DNA of 64,000 nucleotides from Acetobacterium woodii DSM 1030 (lineage in GTDB: Bacteria; Bacillota; Clostridia; Eubacteriales; Eubacteriaceae). The stretch spans positions 1,725,732 to 1,789,731 of the forward strand of contig NC_016894.1 in the NCBI RefSeq assembly GCF_000247605.1. Reading direction: 5' to 3'. Position 1 is the stretch's first letter; every line of letters starts with the position of its first letter. The position numbers and the translations under genes were made by a program. Shown here piece by piece: positions 51,669 to 61,718 of the stretch. Under the pieces are notes generated by a model. That model saw nothing but the letters and a program-made list of their open reading frames with translations, was not told the DNA's origin and did no database searches.

Positions 51669-53390
51669 ATGAAATTCTTTGAAAATCTCAAAATAAAACA
51701 AAAACTGCTCACCTGTTTTATCCTATTTGCTGTGGTAACTGCGGTCGTTGGGGGATTTGGCATTTATACCATGAACGGGATCAATAATCAATCGAAAAAC
51801 ATGTATTATGATAACTTGTTGCCTTCGCAAAAATTGGCTAATATTCAGGCAACATTGGGAGAGATCCGGGCTAATCAATTATTGGCACTTTACGAACGCA
51901 ATCCGGGAACGCTGCAAACGCGATTGGATGTGATTAATGCTGAGTCAGAAGAGAATAACACCTTATTAAAGGAATATGAAACAAATATTCGAAATGAAGA
52001 AGACCGGGCTTTATTTGCAACCCTGACAGAAAGTGTGGCGACGTATCGTGACATTCGTAATCAAAATATTGATTTACTGAAAAATGGAAAATACGATCAG
52101 GCGTTGGCAGAAATAAATCAGGTAACTCAGGCAAGAGAGGCAGTAGATCAGGATTTAGAGGCGTTAATAACATATAATACTACTTTAGCCGAGGAGATAT
52201 TAAATCAAAACACTGCCAGTTTTCAAACGCAAAGTACCATTATGATTATTTTTATTATGATCGGAATTGCCCTTGCGGTCGGCCTCGGTTTAATGGTTGC
52301 CAATATGATCAGCAAGCCACTTCAACGGATGGTTGAAGCGGCCGAAGCGATTGCCGATGGGAATCTGAATGTGATGATAAAAATTGATGGTCGGGATGAA
52401 GTGGGAGAACTCGGGTTAGCATTTGAAAAAATGACTGGTCATATTAACGAAATTATGACGAATATTGATTCAGCCGCCGAACAGGTAGCTGCTGGTTCAA
52501 AACAAATTGCCGATTCCAGCATAGGATTATCGCAAGGGGCAACTGAACAGGCAAGTTCGATCGAACAATTAACGGCATCGATTGAAGAAATATCGTCGCA
52601 GACCAGAATTAATGCCGACAATGCAAATGAAGCCAATGAATTAGCAGAAATTACGAAAGAAAATGCTGAACTGGGAAATAGTGAAATGAAATTAATGCTG
52701 CAGTCGATGGAAGAAATTAATGAGTCATCATCCAATATTTCTAAAATTATTAAAGTAATTGATGAAATTGCATTTCAAACGAACATTTTAGCGTTAAACG
52801 CTGCTGTTGAGGCGGCTAGAGCCAGACAACATGGTAAAGGTTTTGCCGTTGTAGCGGAAGAAGTCCGGAATTTGGCAGCACGATCAGCTGATGCGGCCAA
52901 AGAAACAACACGAATGATTGAAGGCTCAATTAAGAAGGTTGATGATGGCCGAAAAATAGCGTCTAAAACGGCCGATGCACTCGATAAAATTGTCGGTAAT
53001 GTTGCGAAAGTTTCGGATATTGTTGGTAATATAGCCTCAGCTTCAAATGAACAAGCCATTGGTATTTCGCAGATTAATCAGGGGATTATGCAGGTTTCAG
53101 AAGTGGTTCAAGTAAATTCGGCAACATCGGAAGAAAGCGCATCGGCTAGTGAAGAATTATCCAGTCAGGCGGAATTATTAAGAGAACAGGCCGCTTGGTT
53201 TCAATTAAAAAATATCGGGAATTTTAATCACAATGCCAGGGAAAACCAATCATCAGATCGATTTGATCCGCCGCGAGGAAATCAGCAACAAAGTAGACGG
53301 GGTAAACGGGGTAACCAAACTGAAGGTAAGGCGCCGATACCAAAAGTAACCCGAATTGCTTTAAGCGATAACGAATTTGGAAAATATTAA
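51669..53390 (+). CDS. Methyl-accepting chemotaxis protein
   Basis: A 573-residue receptor: transmembrane segment 1 (about 12-33), a four-helix-bundle periplasmic-type sensor domain (about 34-185), transmembrane segment 2 (about 189-211), HAMP (about 212-265), and the signalling domain with the conserved tip IAFQTNILALNAAVEAARA (about 368-386). The C-terminal tail (RGNQQQSRRGKRGNQTEGKA) is basic, with no CheR-binding pentapeptide. Ligand unknown. It probably signals to the CheA/CheW of the same cluster. Confidence 0.93.
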   Translation: MKFFENLKIKQKLLTCFILFAVVTAVVGGFGIYTMNGINNQSKNMYYDNLLPSQKLANIQATLGEIRANQLLALYERNPGTLQTRLDVINAESEENNTLLKEYETNIRNEEDRALFATLTESVATYRDIRNQNIDLLKNGKYDQALAEINQVTQAREAVDQDLEALITYNTTLAEEILNQNTASFQTQSTIMIIFIMIGIALAVGLGLMVANMISKPLQRMVEAAEAIADGNLNVMIKIDGRDEVGELGLAFEKMTGHINEIMTNIDSAAEQVAAGSKQIADSSIGLSQGATEQASSIEQLTASIEEISSQTRINADNANEANELAEITKENAELGNSEMKLMLQSMEEINESSSNISKIIKVIDEIAFQTNILALNAAVEAARARQHGKGFAVVAEEVRNLAARSADAAKETTRMIEGSIKKVDDGRKIASKTADALDKIVGNVAKVSDIVGNIASASNEQAIGISQINQGIMQVSEVVQVNSATSEESASASEELSSQAELLREQAAWFQLKNIGNFNHNARENQSSDRFDPPRGNQQQSRRGKRGNQTEGKAPIPKVTRIALSDNEFGKY

Positions 53391-53530
53391 CCAATAAAGA
53401 ACCCGACTTTTTTAGAAAAAGGTTTTATGGAAATAATGGTGTTATTTTCATCATCGGATTATCATGTCGGGAAACAGATATAATTATTTATCGGCGTAGC
53501 AATGCCAGCGTGGTAAGGAGATGACAAAAG

Positions 53531-53558
53531 ATATCAATTAAACTCAATAAATTGATAT
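53531..53558. promoter_or_regulatory. Inverted repeat before cheB
   Basis: Perfect 9-base arms ATATCAATT/AATTGATAT (53531-53539, 53550-53558) with a 10-base centre in the 247-base gap between the receptor gene and cheB. Possible hairpin or operator. Confidence 0.35.
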
Positions 53559-53637
53559 TTTAAACAATTATTCCAGGCTGAAAATATATAAACAACTATG
53601 TAGTGAAGACCGGATAGGGCGGAGAAAGGGATAGATA

Positions 53638-54675
53638 ATGAGGGATAAAAAAGATCAAATAAGCGTTCTGATTGTAGATGACAGCATCTTTTTTCGCGAA
53701 ATAGTTTCGCGAAAATTATCAATGGAGCCGTTTATTTATGTGATTGCAACTGCCAATAATCCTTTTGATGCCCGTGATAAAATTTTGAAATACGATCCCG
53801 ATGTTGTTATCTGTGATGTGGAAATGCCTAAAATGAATGGGATTGAGTTTATTAGGCGGCTACTTCCTCAATATCCGTTACCCGTGATTGTCGTCAGCAG
53901 CAATGCTGGTGCGGCGGCGGATGCTAAAAAAGCAGGGGCGCTGTATTTTGTGGAAAAACCCAAAGGCGACTTAGCAAAAACAATTGAAAAATTTATCGTT
54001 GAGTTAACCAAGAAGATTCGTATTGCTGCAAAAATGACAGTTGTTATACCCAGACCATTGGTAGTAGAAGAAATAAATCAACGGTTGGATGATGAGGCAC
54101 AATTTACAGACAGAATAATTGCAATTGGGGCTTCAACGGGTGGAACGGAAGCAATCTACGAAATTCTGAAAAATTTGCCATCGAATTGTCCGGGAATTGT
54201 CATTGTCCAACATATTCCGCCGATGTTTTCAAAAATGTTTGCCCAACGACTGGATGCCCAGACGATGTTTCAATGTAAGGAAGCAGCAACTGGTGATTAT
54301 CTAAAAAATGGTTGGGTATATATCGCTCCAGGAGACAAGCATATGCGCGTTAAACGGATCGGTAAAAAGTATCGTATTGAGGTGTTTGAAGGTGAGCGGG
54401 TTAATGGGCATTGTCCTTCGGTGGATATCCTTTTTGAATCGGTTGCTAAGGAAGCGGGAGCTCAGGCAATCGGGGTATTGCTCACCGGAATGGGTTATGA
54501 CGGAGCAAAAGGATTGCTTAATATCCGCCGCAAAGGTGCTCTGACAATTGGACAGGATGAAGCAACCTCAGTCGTATATGGAATGAACAAAGTGGCTTTT
54601 AATATGGGGGCAGTAACAATTCAGGCTTCCCTGGAAAAGATTCACACATACATACTTTCGGCTATAAAGGAATAG
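53638..54675 (+). CDS. cheB: Chemotaxis response regulator/methylesterase CheB
   Basis: A 345-residue CheB: an N-terminal receiver (LIVDDSIFFREI, VVICDVEMPKMNG with the phosphoacceptor Asp) and a C-terminal methylesterase with the catalytic triad in IAIGASTGGTEAI (Ser), IVQHIPP (His) and LLTGMGYDGA (Asp). It demethylates or deamidates receptors. ATG 53638. No CheR methyltransferase is encoded in the cluster. Confidence 0.95.
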   Translation: MRDKKDQISVLIVDDSIFFREIVSRKLSMEPFIYVIATANNPFDARDKILKYDPDVVICDVEMPKMNGIEFIRRLLPQYPLPVIVVSSNAGAAADAKKAGALYFVEKPKGDLAKTIEKFIVELTKKIRIAAKMTVVIPRPLVVEEINQRLDDEAQFTDRIIAIGASTGGTEAIYEILKNLPSNCPGIVIVQHIPPMFSKMFAQRLDAQTMFQCKEAATGDYLKNGWVYIAPGDKHMRVKRIGKKYRIEVFEGERVNGHCPSVDILFESVAKEAGAQAIGVLLTGMGYDGAKGLLNIRRKGALTIGQDEATSVVYGMNKVAFNMGAVTIQASLEKIHTYILSAIKE

Positions 54676-54683
54676 GTAAAAAC

Positions 54684-55154
54684 ATGAAAAAAGTTATCGG
54701 AATCGGAGAAATGGCGATTTCCAACAATCACAATGATACAATTAAGACCTTTGCATTGGGTTCCTGTGTGGGGATTACGGCATATTCGCCGCTTCAAAAG
54801 GTTGGCGGAATCATCCATATTGCTTTACCCAGGCCAGCCCGAATCGAAGATGCTAACAAGCGTTATTGCTATTATGCAACGACGGGGGTGCCATATTTTA
54901 TCCATCAATTTTCCCGAAAATACGGTTGTGCGGAAAATGAATTGGTCATTCGGATTTTTGGCGGCGCTAATTCAACGCGTCAGAATGATACCTTTAATGT
55001 TGGAAAAAGAAATCTGGAAATAATACAACACATTTTAAATGATCTGAATTTAAAAATCCGTTACGCCGAAATAGGTGAAACCGTTAGTCGAACGATTGAA
55101 CTGGAAGTTGGCAGCGGGGATATTAATATTTGGCATCAGAAGATGATTATTTAA
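54684..55154 (+). CDS. cheD: Chemoreceptor glutamine deamidase CheD
   Basis: A 156-residue CheD with the catalytic Cys of FALGSCVGI and the His of GGIIHIALPRP. It deamidates receptor glutamines and in some bacteria activates CheA through CheC. It starts 9 bases after cheB, clearly co-translated. No CheC gene is present here. Confidence 0.95.
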   Translation: MKKVIGIGEMAISNNHNDTIKTFALGSCVGITAYSPLQKVGGIIHIALPRPARIEDANKRYCYYATTGVPYFIHQFSRKYGCAENELVIRIFGGANSTRQNDTFNVGKRNLEIIQHILNDLNLKIRYAEIGETVSRTIELEVGSGDINIWHQKMII

Positions 55155-55255
55155 AGCGTTCTGGGGGGGAAATACAACCGCATTGAGATAGATAGGAGAT
55201 AATAAAATTTTAAGAGGCGTTTTCTAATAAACAAAAAAGTAAAAAGAAATACGCA

Positions 55256-58200
55256 TTGTTAAAGGAGATGTTATTTGATACGATGGAAATTGTAGATCAG
55301 GGTTTTGATGCTATTTCGGTCGGTGTGATCGTACTGGATGAAAACGAAAAAGTCATCAGGGTCAATAATGCGCTGGTGAATTATTTTAACAGAACCCGGG
55401 AAGATTTTATGGGGAAAGTTTTTGGTGATGCTTTTCAGTGCAAAAATAGTATGATAAACAAACAGGGCTGTGGTTTTGATCCGTCCTGTCAGTTTTGCGA
55501 ATTAAGAAATTCCCTCACAAAGGTGATTGAATTCGAAGACAATCCGATCAAGATAGAATTCCAGAAAAGTATTTTTGTAAATCACCAGGAAAATGATTAT
55601 TGGTTCAAAGTAAGTATTGCTTCAATGATCCGAAAAAACAGAAGAAATGCTGTGATAACTGTTATTGATATCACCGAACGAATAAACAAAGAAAAATCAC
55701 TTGAGCAAGCACGGGACTATTATTATCAGATATTTGAAAATTTTCCTTCCCTTATCTGGCAAACAGACCTGCAAGGAAATGTGATTTATTTCAATCGCAG
55801 CTGGTCATTGTTCACCGGTAAACAGAATAAAGACTACCTTGGAATTAAGTGGCTGGAACTGATCCATCCCGCAGACCGAGCGTTCTATGTAACAACGATA
55901 GACCAAGCTTTTCTGAGCAAAAGCTCTTTCAGTGTCGAGTATCGAATTCAGCACAATAGTGGAGAGCATCGCTGGATTGAGGCGATTTATAGTCCGACCT
56001 ATGAGGATGGTAAACATAACGGATATATTGGCGTTGGAATTGATGTAACCGAACGTAAAATCATGGAAGAAGGCTTGATTCGCTATAAAATGCTTGCTGA
56101 AAAAGTTCGCGATACGATTCTTTTTGTGAAAATGAATGGAGAAATTATTGATATCAATAATGCCGCGATAAATTTGTACGGATACAATCGCGAAGAACTT
56201 TTAAAACTTAAGGTTTTTGATTTGATTAAAGAAGGTAAATCAATCGCCATTGAAGAAATGAAAAAAGGCGATTCAACAGGGGTGTTTTTTGAAACCGTTC
56301 ATATCACCAAAGAGAAAAAACTTATTCCAGTTGAAGTTAGTGCCAAAACAACACTAATCAAAGATGAGCGCGTGATCGTTTGTATTATCCGGGATATTTC
56401 AGAACGGAAAAAATCGCAAAATGCGCTTATTGACAGTGAAGAAAAGTTTCGGCAAGTTTTTCATAACTCGGCTGATGCTATTTTTCTTCAGGAAGTACGG
56501 GAAAATGGTACTCATGGAAAACTAATTGAAGTCAATCAAACCGCTGGCGAGATGTTTCAATACAGTTATAAGGAGTTCTTTGAATTTGATGATCCTGTTT
56601 CAAAACTCATCGAGTCTTCAGCAGTTGAACGGTATTATAATGAATTGCTTGAAAAAAATCAAATTTCAGGTCAAGCACATGCGAAACGAAAAGATGGTTC
56701 TTTTATTCCCATTGAATTATTATGTAACCATTGTTATTTAAATGAAAAAAAGGTCGCCATTACGATGGTTCGGGATATTAGTGAACGTTTATCGGTTGCG
56801 CAGGCATTAAAAACAGCCAAAGAAGAAGCTGAAAGCGCTAATCAGGCAAAAAGTGAATTTTTGGCCAATATGAGCCATGAAATAAGAACACCCTTAAATG
56901 GCATTGTGGGTATGGTAAATTTAATGCGTTTGTCTAATTTGAATCAGGAACAGCAGGAAAATGTCAAGATTATTAAAACCTGCGTTAATGCGCTTTTAAA
57001 TGTCATTAACGATATTCTCGATTTTTCAAAAATGGAAGCCGGAAAAATGGAGATTAAAATTAAAAATTTTGATATCAAATCATTGATCGAGCATACCATT
57101 AAGGCTCAATCTTCCATTGCAACCAATAAAGGCATTGAACTAAATTATGCTTTTTCTGCATCTACACCGCGGTATATCAAGGGTGATTTTCATCGCATTC
57201 AGCAAATTCTTAACAATCTCATCAGTAATGCCATTAAATTTACGGATGATGGAGAGATATGGGTTAAGGTTAAAACCCTTTCCGTCGACGAAAATCAGGT
57301 GCAGTTGTTATTTATTGTTGAAGATACTGGGATCGGCATTACCGAAGAAAACAGACAGCGAATTTTTGAAAGCTTTAGTCAGGTGGATGGATCTTTCACC
57401 AGACGGTTTGGTGGCACCGGCCTGGGGCTTGCTATTACCAGGCAGCTTGTAGAGCTTATGGGGGGGAAAATTTGGGTGGAAAGTGAGGCTGATGTCGGTA
57501 GTCGTTTTTTCTTTCAATTGATTTTTGAATTAGGTCAAGCAGAAGAGCAGAAAATTGAAATCATTCCAAACTTTGAGAAAATCAATCGGGAATACAAAAT
57601 TCTTTTAACCGAAGACGATAAAATTAACCAACTGGTTATTTCACGGATGCTGAAAGAATGTGGCTATAGCGTAGACATTGCCAATAATGGTTTTGACGCG
57701 GAGAATATGGTGAAAAAGAATAACTATGATATTATTTTGATGGATATTCAAATGCCGGAAATGGACGGGATGGAAGCGACAAAACGGATCAAAAAAATTA
57801 ATAAAAATGTACCGGTTTTAGCGATGACAGCATATGCCCTCCAGGGAGATCGTGAAAAGTTTTTATCATTGGGGATGGATGGTTATATTTCTAAACCCAT
57901 TAAAGTTGAAACTCTTGTAGAAGAAATTGAAAAGTGTCTCACTCATGAAGATGAGTTTATCCAATCAAATGATTTTGAAATGAGTATTGATGAAAATGGG
58001 GAACTTATTATTAAAAAAAAAATTATAACAGATACATCGGTTAGAATAATTTATAATGAAAAGTTGGAAAATGAATTAACTGATGCAATTAAGCAACTGA
58101 ATATGAAAGTGGAAGAAGGAAAAGTTGAAGTATTTGAAAAGCTAGCGAATCGAATAAAAAAACTTTCAATTGAGTTGGGTATTGAAGATTTAAAGGTGAT

Positions 58201-58306
58201 TGCTTTCAAAATTGAGCTGGAGATCAGACGGGGAAATTATGAAACAATAGCAGAAAAAGTCAATCAAATCAATCATATTTATTCAGTTTATAAAAAAACA
58301 GTTTAA
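55256..58306 (+). CDS. Four-PAS hybrid histidine kinase with receiver domain
   Basis: A sensor kinase of up to 1016 residues without transmembrane segments. PAS1 (about 10-140) carries a Cys cluster (QCKNSMINKQGCGFDPSCQFC), PAS2, PAS3 and PAS4 follow (about 155-275, 280-395, 400-520), then the HisKA domain with His541 (FLANMSHEIRTPLNGI), an HATPase domain (IEDTGIGI, GGTGLGLAI) and a receiver with Asp in IILMDIQMPEMDG (about 785-900). The C-terminal 100 residues are helical and Hpt-like in size but lack an obvious HxxK. The start is uncertain: an AAGGAG abuts ATG 55268, and TTG 55256 or ATG 55283 are alternatives. Co-directional with cheD, suggesting integration with the chemosensory cluster. 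Confidence 0.9.
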   Translation: MLKEMLFDTMEIVDQGFDAISVGVIVLDENEKVIRVNNALVNYFNRTREDFMGKVFGDAFQCKNSMINKQGCGFDPSCQFCELRNSLTKVIEFEDNPIKIEFQKSIFVNHQENDYWFKVSIASMIRKNRRNAVITVIDITERINKEKSLEQARDYYYQIFENFPSLIWQTDLQGNVIYFNRSWSLFTGKQNKDYLGIKWLELIHPADRAFYVTTIDQAFLSKSSFSVEYRIQHNSGEHRWIEAIYSPTYEDGKHNGYIGVGIDVTERKIMEEGLIRYKMLAEKVRDTILFVKMNGEIIDINNAAINLYGYNREELLKLKVFDLIKEGKSIAIEEMKKGDSTGVFFETVHITKEKKLIPVEVSAKTTLIKDERVIVCIIRDISERKKSQNALIDSEEKFRQVFHNSADAIFLQEVRENGTHGKLIEVNQTAGEMFQYSYKEFFEFDDPVSKLIESSAVERYYNELLEKNQISGQAHAKRKDGSFIPIELLCNHCYLNEKKVAITMVRDISERLSVAQALKTAKEEAESANQAKSEFLANMSHEIRTPLNGIVGMVNLMRLSNLNQEQQENVKIIKTCVNALLNVINDILDFSKMEAGKMEIKIKNFDIKSLIEHTIKAQSSIATNKGIELNYAFSASTPRYIKGDFHRIQQILNNLISNAIKFTDDGEIWVKVKTLSVDENQVQLLFIVEDTGIGITEENRQRIFESFSQVDGSFTRRFGGTGLGLAITRQLVELMGGKIWVESEADVGSRFFFQLIFELGQAEEQKIEIIPNFEKINREYKILLTEDDKINQLVISRMLKECGYSVDIANNGFDAENMVKKNNYDIILMDIQMPEMDGMEATKRIKKINKNVPVLAMTAYALQGDREKFLSLGMDGYISKPIKVETLVEEIEKCLTHEDEFIQSNDFEMSIDENGELIIKKKIITDTSVRIIYNEKLENELTDAIKQLNMKVEEGKVEVFEKLANRIKKLSIELGIEDLKVIAFKIELEIRRGNYETIAEKVNQINHIYSVYKKTV

Positions 58307-58343
58307 TTTGATTTGTAAAAAAAGAAAAGGACAGGAATAGAAA

Positions 58344-58748
58344 ATGAGAATATTAATTGTAGAAGATGATATGGTAAGCCGACGATTTTTAGGAAAATTT
58401 TTAGCCCGGTATGGAGAATGCGATATTGTTGTGGACGGCATGGAGGCATTGGATGCGTATCTTATTGCAATTAAAGAAGAAGACCCTTATGATTTGATCT
58501 GTCTGGATATCATGATGCCCAAGGTTGACGGAGTCAAAGTTTTAAAAGCGATTCGGGATTTTGAAATACAACGGGGCATATTACCGGAAGATAAGGTAAA
58601 AATTATCATTATTACAGCTCTTGCCGATACAGAATTTGTGAATACGGCATTTGATATTGGTTGTGAAGCCTATGCGGCCAAACCGGTCGACACCGATAAA
58701 CTGGTCGAGGTCATGAATAAATTGGGGGTCATAAGATTGGATCAATAA
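58344..58748 (+). CDS. Single-domain response regulator
   Basis: A 134-residue stand-alone receiver (LIVEDDMVSRRF, LICLDIMMPKVDG with the phosphoacceptor Asp, IIITALAD with the switch Thr, AKPVD with the Lys). It starts 38 bases after the hybrid kinase and could serve as the CheY-type output of the cluster or as a phosphorelay intermediate. It lacks a DNA-binding domain, so output is by protein interaction. Confidence 0.92.
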   Translation: MRILIVEDDMVSRRFLGKFLARYGECDIVVDGMEALDAYLIAIKEEDPYDLICLDIMMPKVDGVKVLKAIRDFEIQRGILPEDKVKIIIITALADTEFVNTAFDIGCEAYAAKPVDTDKLVEVMNKLGVIRLDQ

Positions 58749-58884
58749 ACCGTTAAATATTTAGCGGCTTTAATGGTAACTTTAGAAGATCATATTATCG
58801 GTATAATTTTAATGGAAAAAGAGCAATTAAGCACTGTTTATAGACGAAATTAAAAAAATAAAATGGAGCCTGATCGCCTCATGT

Positions 58885-58922
58885 AAAAACCCACGTTTCG
58901 CTTGAAAAACATGGGTTTTTTA
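58885..58922. terminator. Bidirectional terminator between convergent genes
   Basis: Fourteen-bp stem AAAAACCCACGTTT/AAACATGGGTTTTT (58885-58898 with 58907-58920; one mismatch), 8-base loop. Confidence 0.85.
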
Positions 58923-58931
58923 ACAATCATT

Positions 58932-61451
58932 TTAACTTTTAGCGATTATTTTCAAAAATATTTTGACAATTTGGGGATCAAATTGAGTTCCTTCACCGGC
59001 GATAATTTCTTTAATTGCAGATTCAATGCTCATTGGTTTTTTATAGGGTCTACCATAAGTCATCGCATCATAAGCATCGGCAATTGCAATAATTCTTGCT
59101 TGAATGGGAATCTGTTTGCCCGCTAATCCCTTGGGATAGCCAGCACCATCAAAACGTTCATGATGAAGAAGAATAATATTGGCTAATGGCGCATAGTCAT
59201 TGACAGAGCTCAAGATGCTATAGCTGATTTCCGGATGCCGGCGTATTTCAGACCATTCGTAAGCACTTAAATTATCCGCTTTATCAAGAATTTCATTGTC
59301 AATCGCAATTTTTCCGATGTCGTGAAGAGATCCGGCGGTTATTAACTCATTAATTTCTTCATTCGTCAATCCCATTGCAGAACCAATGTAGCCACTGATT
59401 TTGCTGACTTGTTCCGAGTGATTCTGTTCTCTGGGCAGTTTCTCATAAAGTGTTTTCATGATGAATTGAATCGATTCGTTTCGAATACTGTTACGTTCGG
59501 AAATTTTATATTGATACATTTTATTTTCCGCAGCTTTAAAAACAGCTTCGATGGTCTCATCAACCATAGTTTTTACGCCCCAGCCACTGGATATCGAAAT
59601 TTGTCCAGCTTCCAGATGTTGCTGACTTAAAGTAGTATTAATTCGTTTTGCCAGTTTTTTGGCTTCATCGATTTCTGTTTTAGGAAGGAGAATCGCAAAT
59701 TCATCGCCACCAATACGGGCGATAATATCATCGCAGCGACACATTGACTTCATGGTATTGGCAACTTCAATTAACAATCGATCTCCGGCGATGTGTCCAA
59801 AGGCATCATTCGTTAATTTTAAGCCATTTACATCGAAAATTAACAATGACAAAGGAAGGTTGCGAAGGGTATTTAAGCGACTTAATTCTTCATCAAAAAA
59901 ACGACGATTATACAGACTAGTTAAGTGATCATGATAACTGAGATATTCAATTTGCGCCTGTTTTTCTTTTTTATCAGAGCAGTCTCTAAAAACAATGACA
60001 ACCCCGGTTATTTGACCATCTTGATCACGGATGGGAGCAGCACTGTCTTCAATGGGGAATTCTCGACCATTTTTTGATAGCAGAATGGTATGATTGTTAA
60101 GTTCAACAATTTCACCAACTTTTAAAACGTAATCGGCCGGATTATCACAAGGTTTTCTGGTGTCTTCGTCAAACAGATTGAGAACTTCATTCAAAGGTCG
60201 TCCATAAGCTTCAAGTTGGCACCAACCAGTGAGTATCTCAGCAACCCTATTGACGAGAGTTACACGCCCTTTGGCATCGGTTGAAATGACGCCGTCACCG
60301 ATGGATAATAAAGTGGTTTGTAACCGTTCTTTTTCAACAAAAAGAGATTTCTCCATTAGTTTTCGTTGCGTGATGTCTTGACCTTGAGCGATTGTTGCAA
60401 TTATTTGACCTTCTGAATTTCGAATATCAGCCTTGTTCCATAACACAATGCGTTCTTTGCCCGAGATATGCAGAATCGGAATTTCGGCACTTTCCCAACG
60501 TTCGCCATTAGCGAGTTGACGAAGAAAGAACATCGTTTGGAGTTTGCTGGCATTAGGAAAAAGCAACTTCAGGTGTTGTCCTAGAACATCAGCTCGACTT
60601 CTTCCGGTTAATTGTTCAAAAGCGAAATTGAATTCGGTGATTTTAAAATCCGGAGACCAGGTGATGATCGGGGCATTAGCATATTGAATCAGATTAACCA
60701 AATACTCCTTGGTCTCCTGAAGATCCTTTGCATGTTCTTTTTTTTCGGTAATATCATGAATGCTAACTACAAATTTTGGAGAGATTTTATCATCAAAATA
60801 AATTATTTCTGCCAGAAACCATCGTTCATCTGATAATATTGGCGATTTATATTCGAAATTCTGTTTTTGGTGGCTAGTACGGGCGACTTCAAAAAAGAAT
60901 AACATTTCAGCCGTGACAGTTGCGGTAAAAATATCAGTTAAGCGACTGCCGATAATATTATTTTTGGGGATGAAAAGGGATGTTTCATTGCGAACGAGGA
61001 CATTAGTAAAATAATAATCGCTACTGATTTCAAAGACAATATCATGAAGGGTGGTAAGTAGGAGTTTTTTTTCATCGATATCTTTTTTTTCCGTGGTAAT
61101 ATCTTCGATTAAGGTAATAAAATAGCTGGGTTTTGGTGAATAAGCATGAATGCGGTACCAACGATTTAAAGGTTGGATACAGTGCTCAATTTCATTGCTA
61201 TGATGGTTTAAGGCAATTTCACCGAAAAATTCAATCCAGTTAAATTTTGAATTTTTAATGTTGGGAAAAGCTTCAGTAATCTTCATGCCGATAATTTTTT
61301 CAGTGGGTAAACCCGAAATCATTTCAAAAGCCTTATTGGCATCAATAAATTGGGAATCCACCGGAAATCCTTGCGGATTGCAAATAATCCGATGATAAGC
61401 GTAACCAATAAAAAGATTGTTGATGATTTGATGATAAAAATTATTCGTCAT
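58932..61451 (-). CDS. Multi-PAS GGDEF/HD-GYP signalling protein
   Basis: An 839-residue cytosolic protein: four PAS-type sensor segments (about 1-500), a GGDEF domain with intact RIGGDEFAILL, and a C-terminal HD-GYP domain (HDIGKIAI and HHERFDGAGYPKGL). It could both make and degrade c-di-GMP, with direction set by the PAS signals. ATG 61451 with GGGAGGT upstream is preferred over the in-frame codon at 61487. Divergent from the Crp/Fnr gene. Confidence 0.92.
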   Translation of the reverse strand: MTNNFYHQIINNLFIGYAYHRIICNPQGFPVDSQFIDANKAFEMISGLPTEKIIGMKITEAFPNIKNSKFNWIEFFGEIALNHHSNEIEHCIQPLNRWYRIHAYSPKPSYFITLIEDITTEKKDIDEKKLLLTTLHDIVFEISSDYYFTNVLVRNETSLFIPKNNIIGSRLTDIFTATVTAEMLFFFEVARTSHQKQNFEYKSPILSDERWFLAEIIYFDDKISPKFVVSIHDITEKKEHAKDLQETKEYLVNLIQYANAPIITWSPDFKITEFNFAFEQLTGRSRADVLGQHLKLLFPNASKLQTMFFLRQLANGERWESAEIPILHISGKERIVLWNKADIRNSEGQIIATIAQGQDITQRKLMEKSLFVEKERLQTTLLSIGDGVISTDAKGRVTLVNRVAEILTGWCQLEAYGRPLNEVLNLFDEDTRKPCDNPADYVLKVGEIVELNNHTILLSKNGREFPIEDSAAPIRDQDGQITGVVIVFRDCSDKKEKQAQIEYLSYHDHLTSLYNRRFFDEELSRLNTLRNLPLSLLIFDVNGLKLTNDAFGHIAGDRLLIEVANTMKSMCRCDDIIARIGGDEFAILLPKTEIDEAKKLAKRINTTLSQQHLEAGQISISSGWGVKTMVDETIEAVFKAAENKMYQYKISERNSIRNESIQFIMKTLYEKLPREQNHSEQVSKISGYIGSAMGLTNEEINELITAGSLHDIGKIAIDNEILDKADNLSAYEWSEIRRHPEISYSILSSVNDYAPLANIILLHHERFDGAGYPKGLAGKQIPIQARIIAIADAYDAMTYGRPYKKPMSIESAIKEIIAGEGTQFDPQIVKIFLKIIAKS

Positions 61452-61617
61452 AAGCCTTGACCTCCCGTTAGAAAACCTTCGTTTCATTTGATAATGGAAT
61501 ATTTTTCTAAAATCTTGCGTGAACTGATTTTAAATTGGTATAATACCTATTATGCATAATTTCATTAATGATTACAATGATTTATTTGTAAATAAAAACT
61601 GTTACCGATTGAAGCGG

Positions 61618-61646
61618 TTGAAAAAATATTGAAACTTCAGTATACT
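61618..61646 (+). promoter_or_regulatory. Promoter of the Crp/Fnr-family gene
   Basis: TTGAAA (61618-61623), 17-base spacer, TATACT (61641-61646), about 70 bases before ATG 61719. Confidence 0.6.
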
Positions 61647-61718
61647 TAGGAAAATAATAAAACTTGATTCAATAAACAGGTATCGATAATAAATGATCTA
61701 AAAGAGGTTAGGTGTATA

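Noticed and set aside
53440-53530. Possible c-di-GMP riboswitch before cheB
   Set aside because: I looked for the GEMM-type conserved core in this gap because of c-di-GMP genes nearby, but the key stretches are absent.
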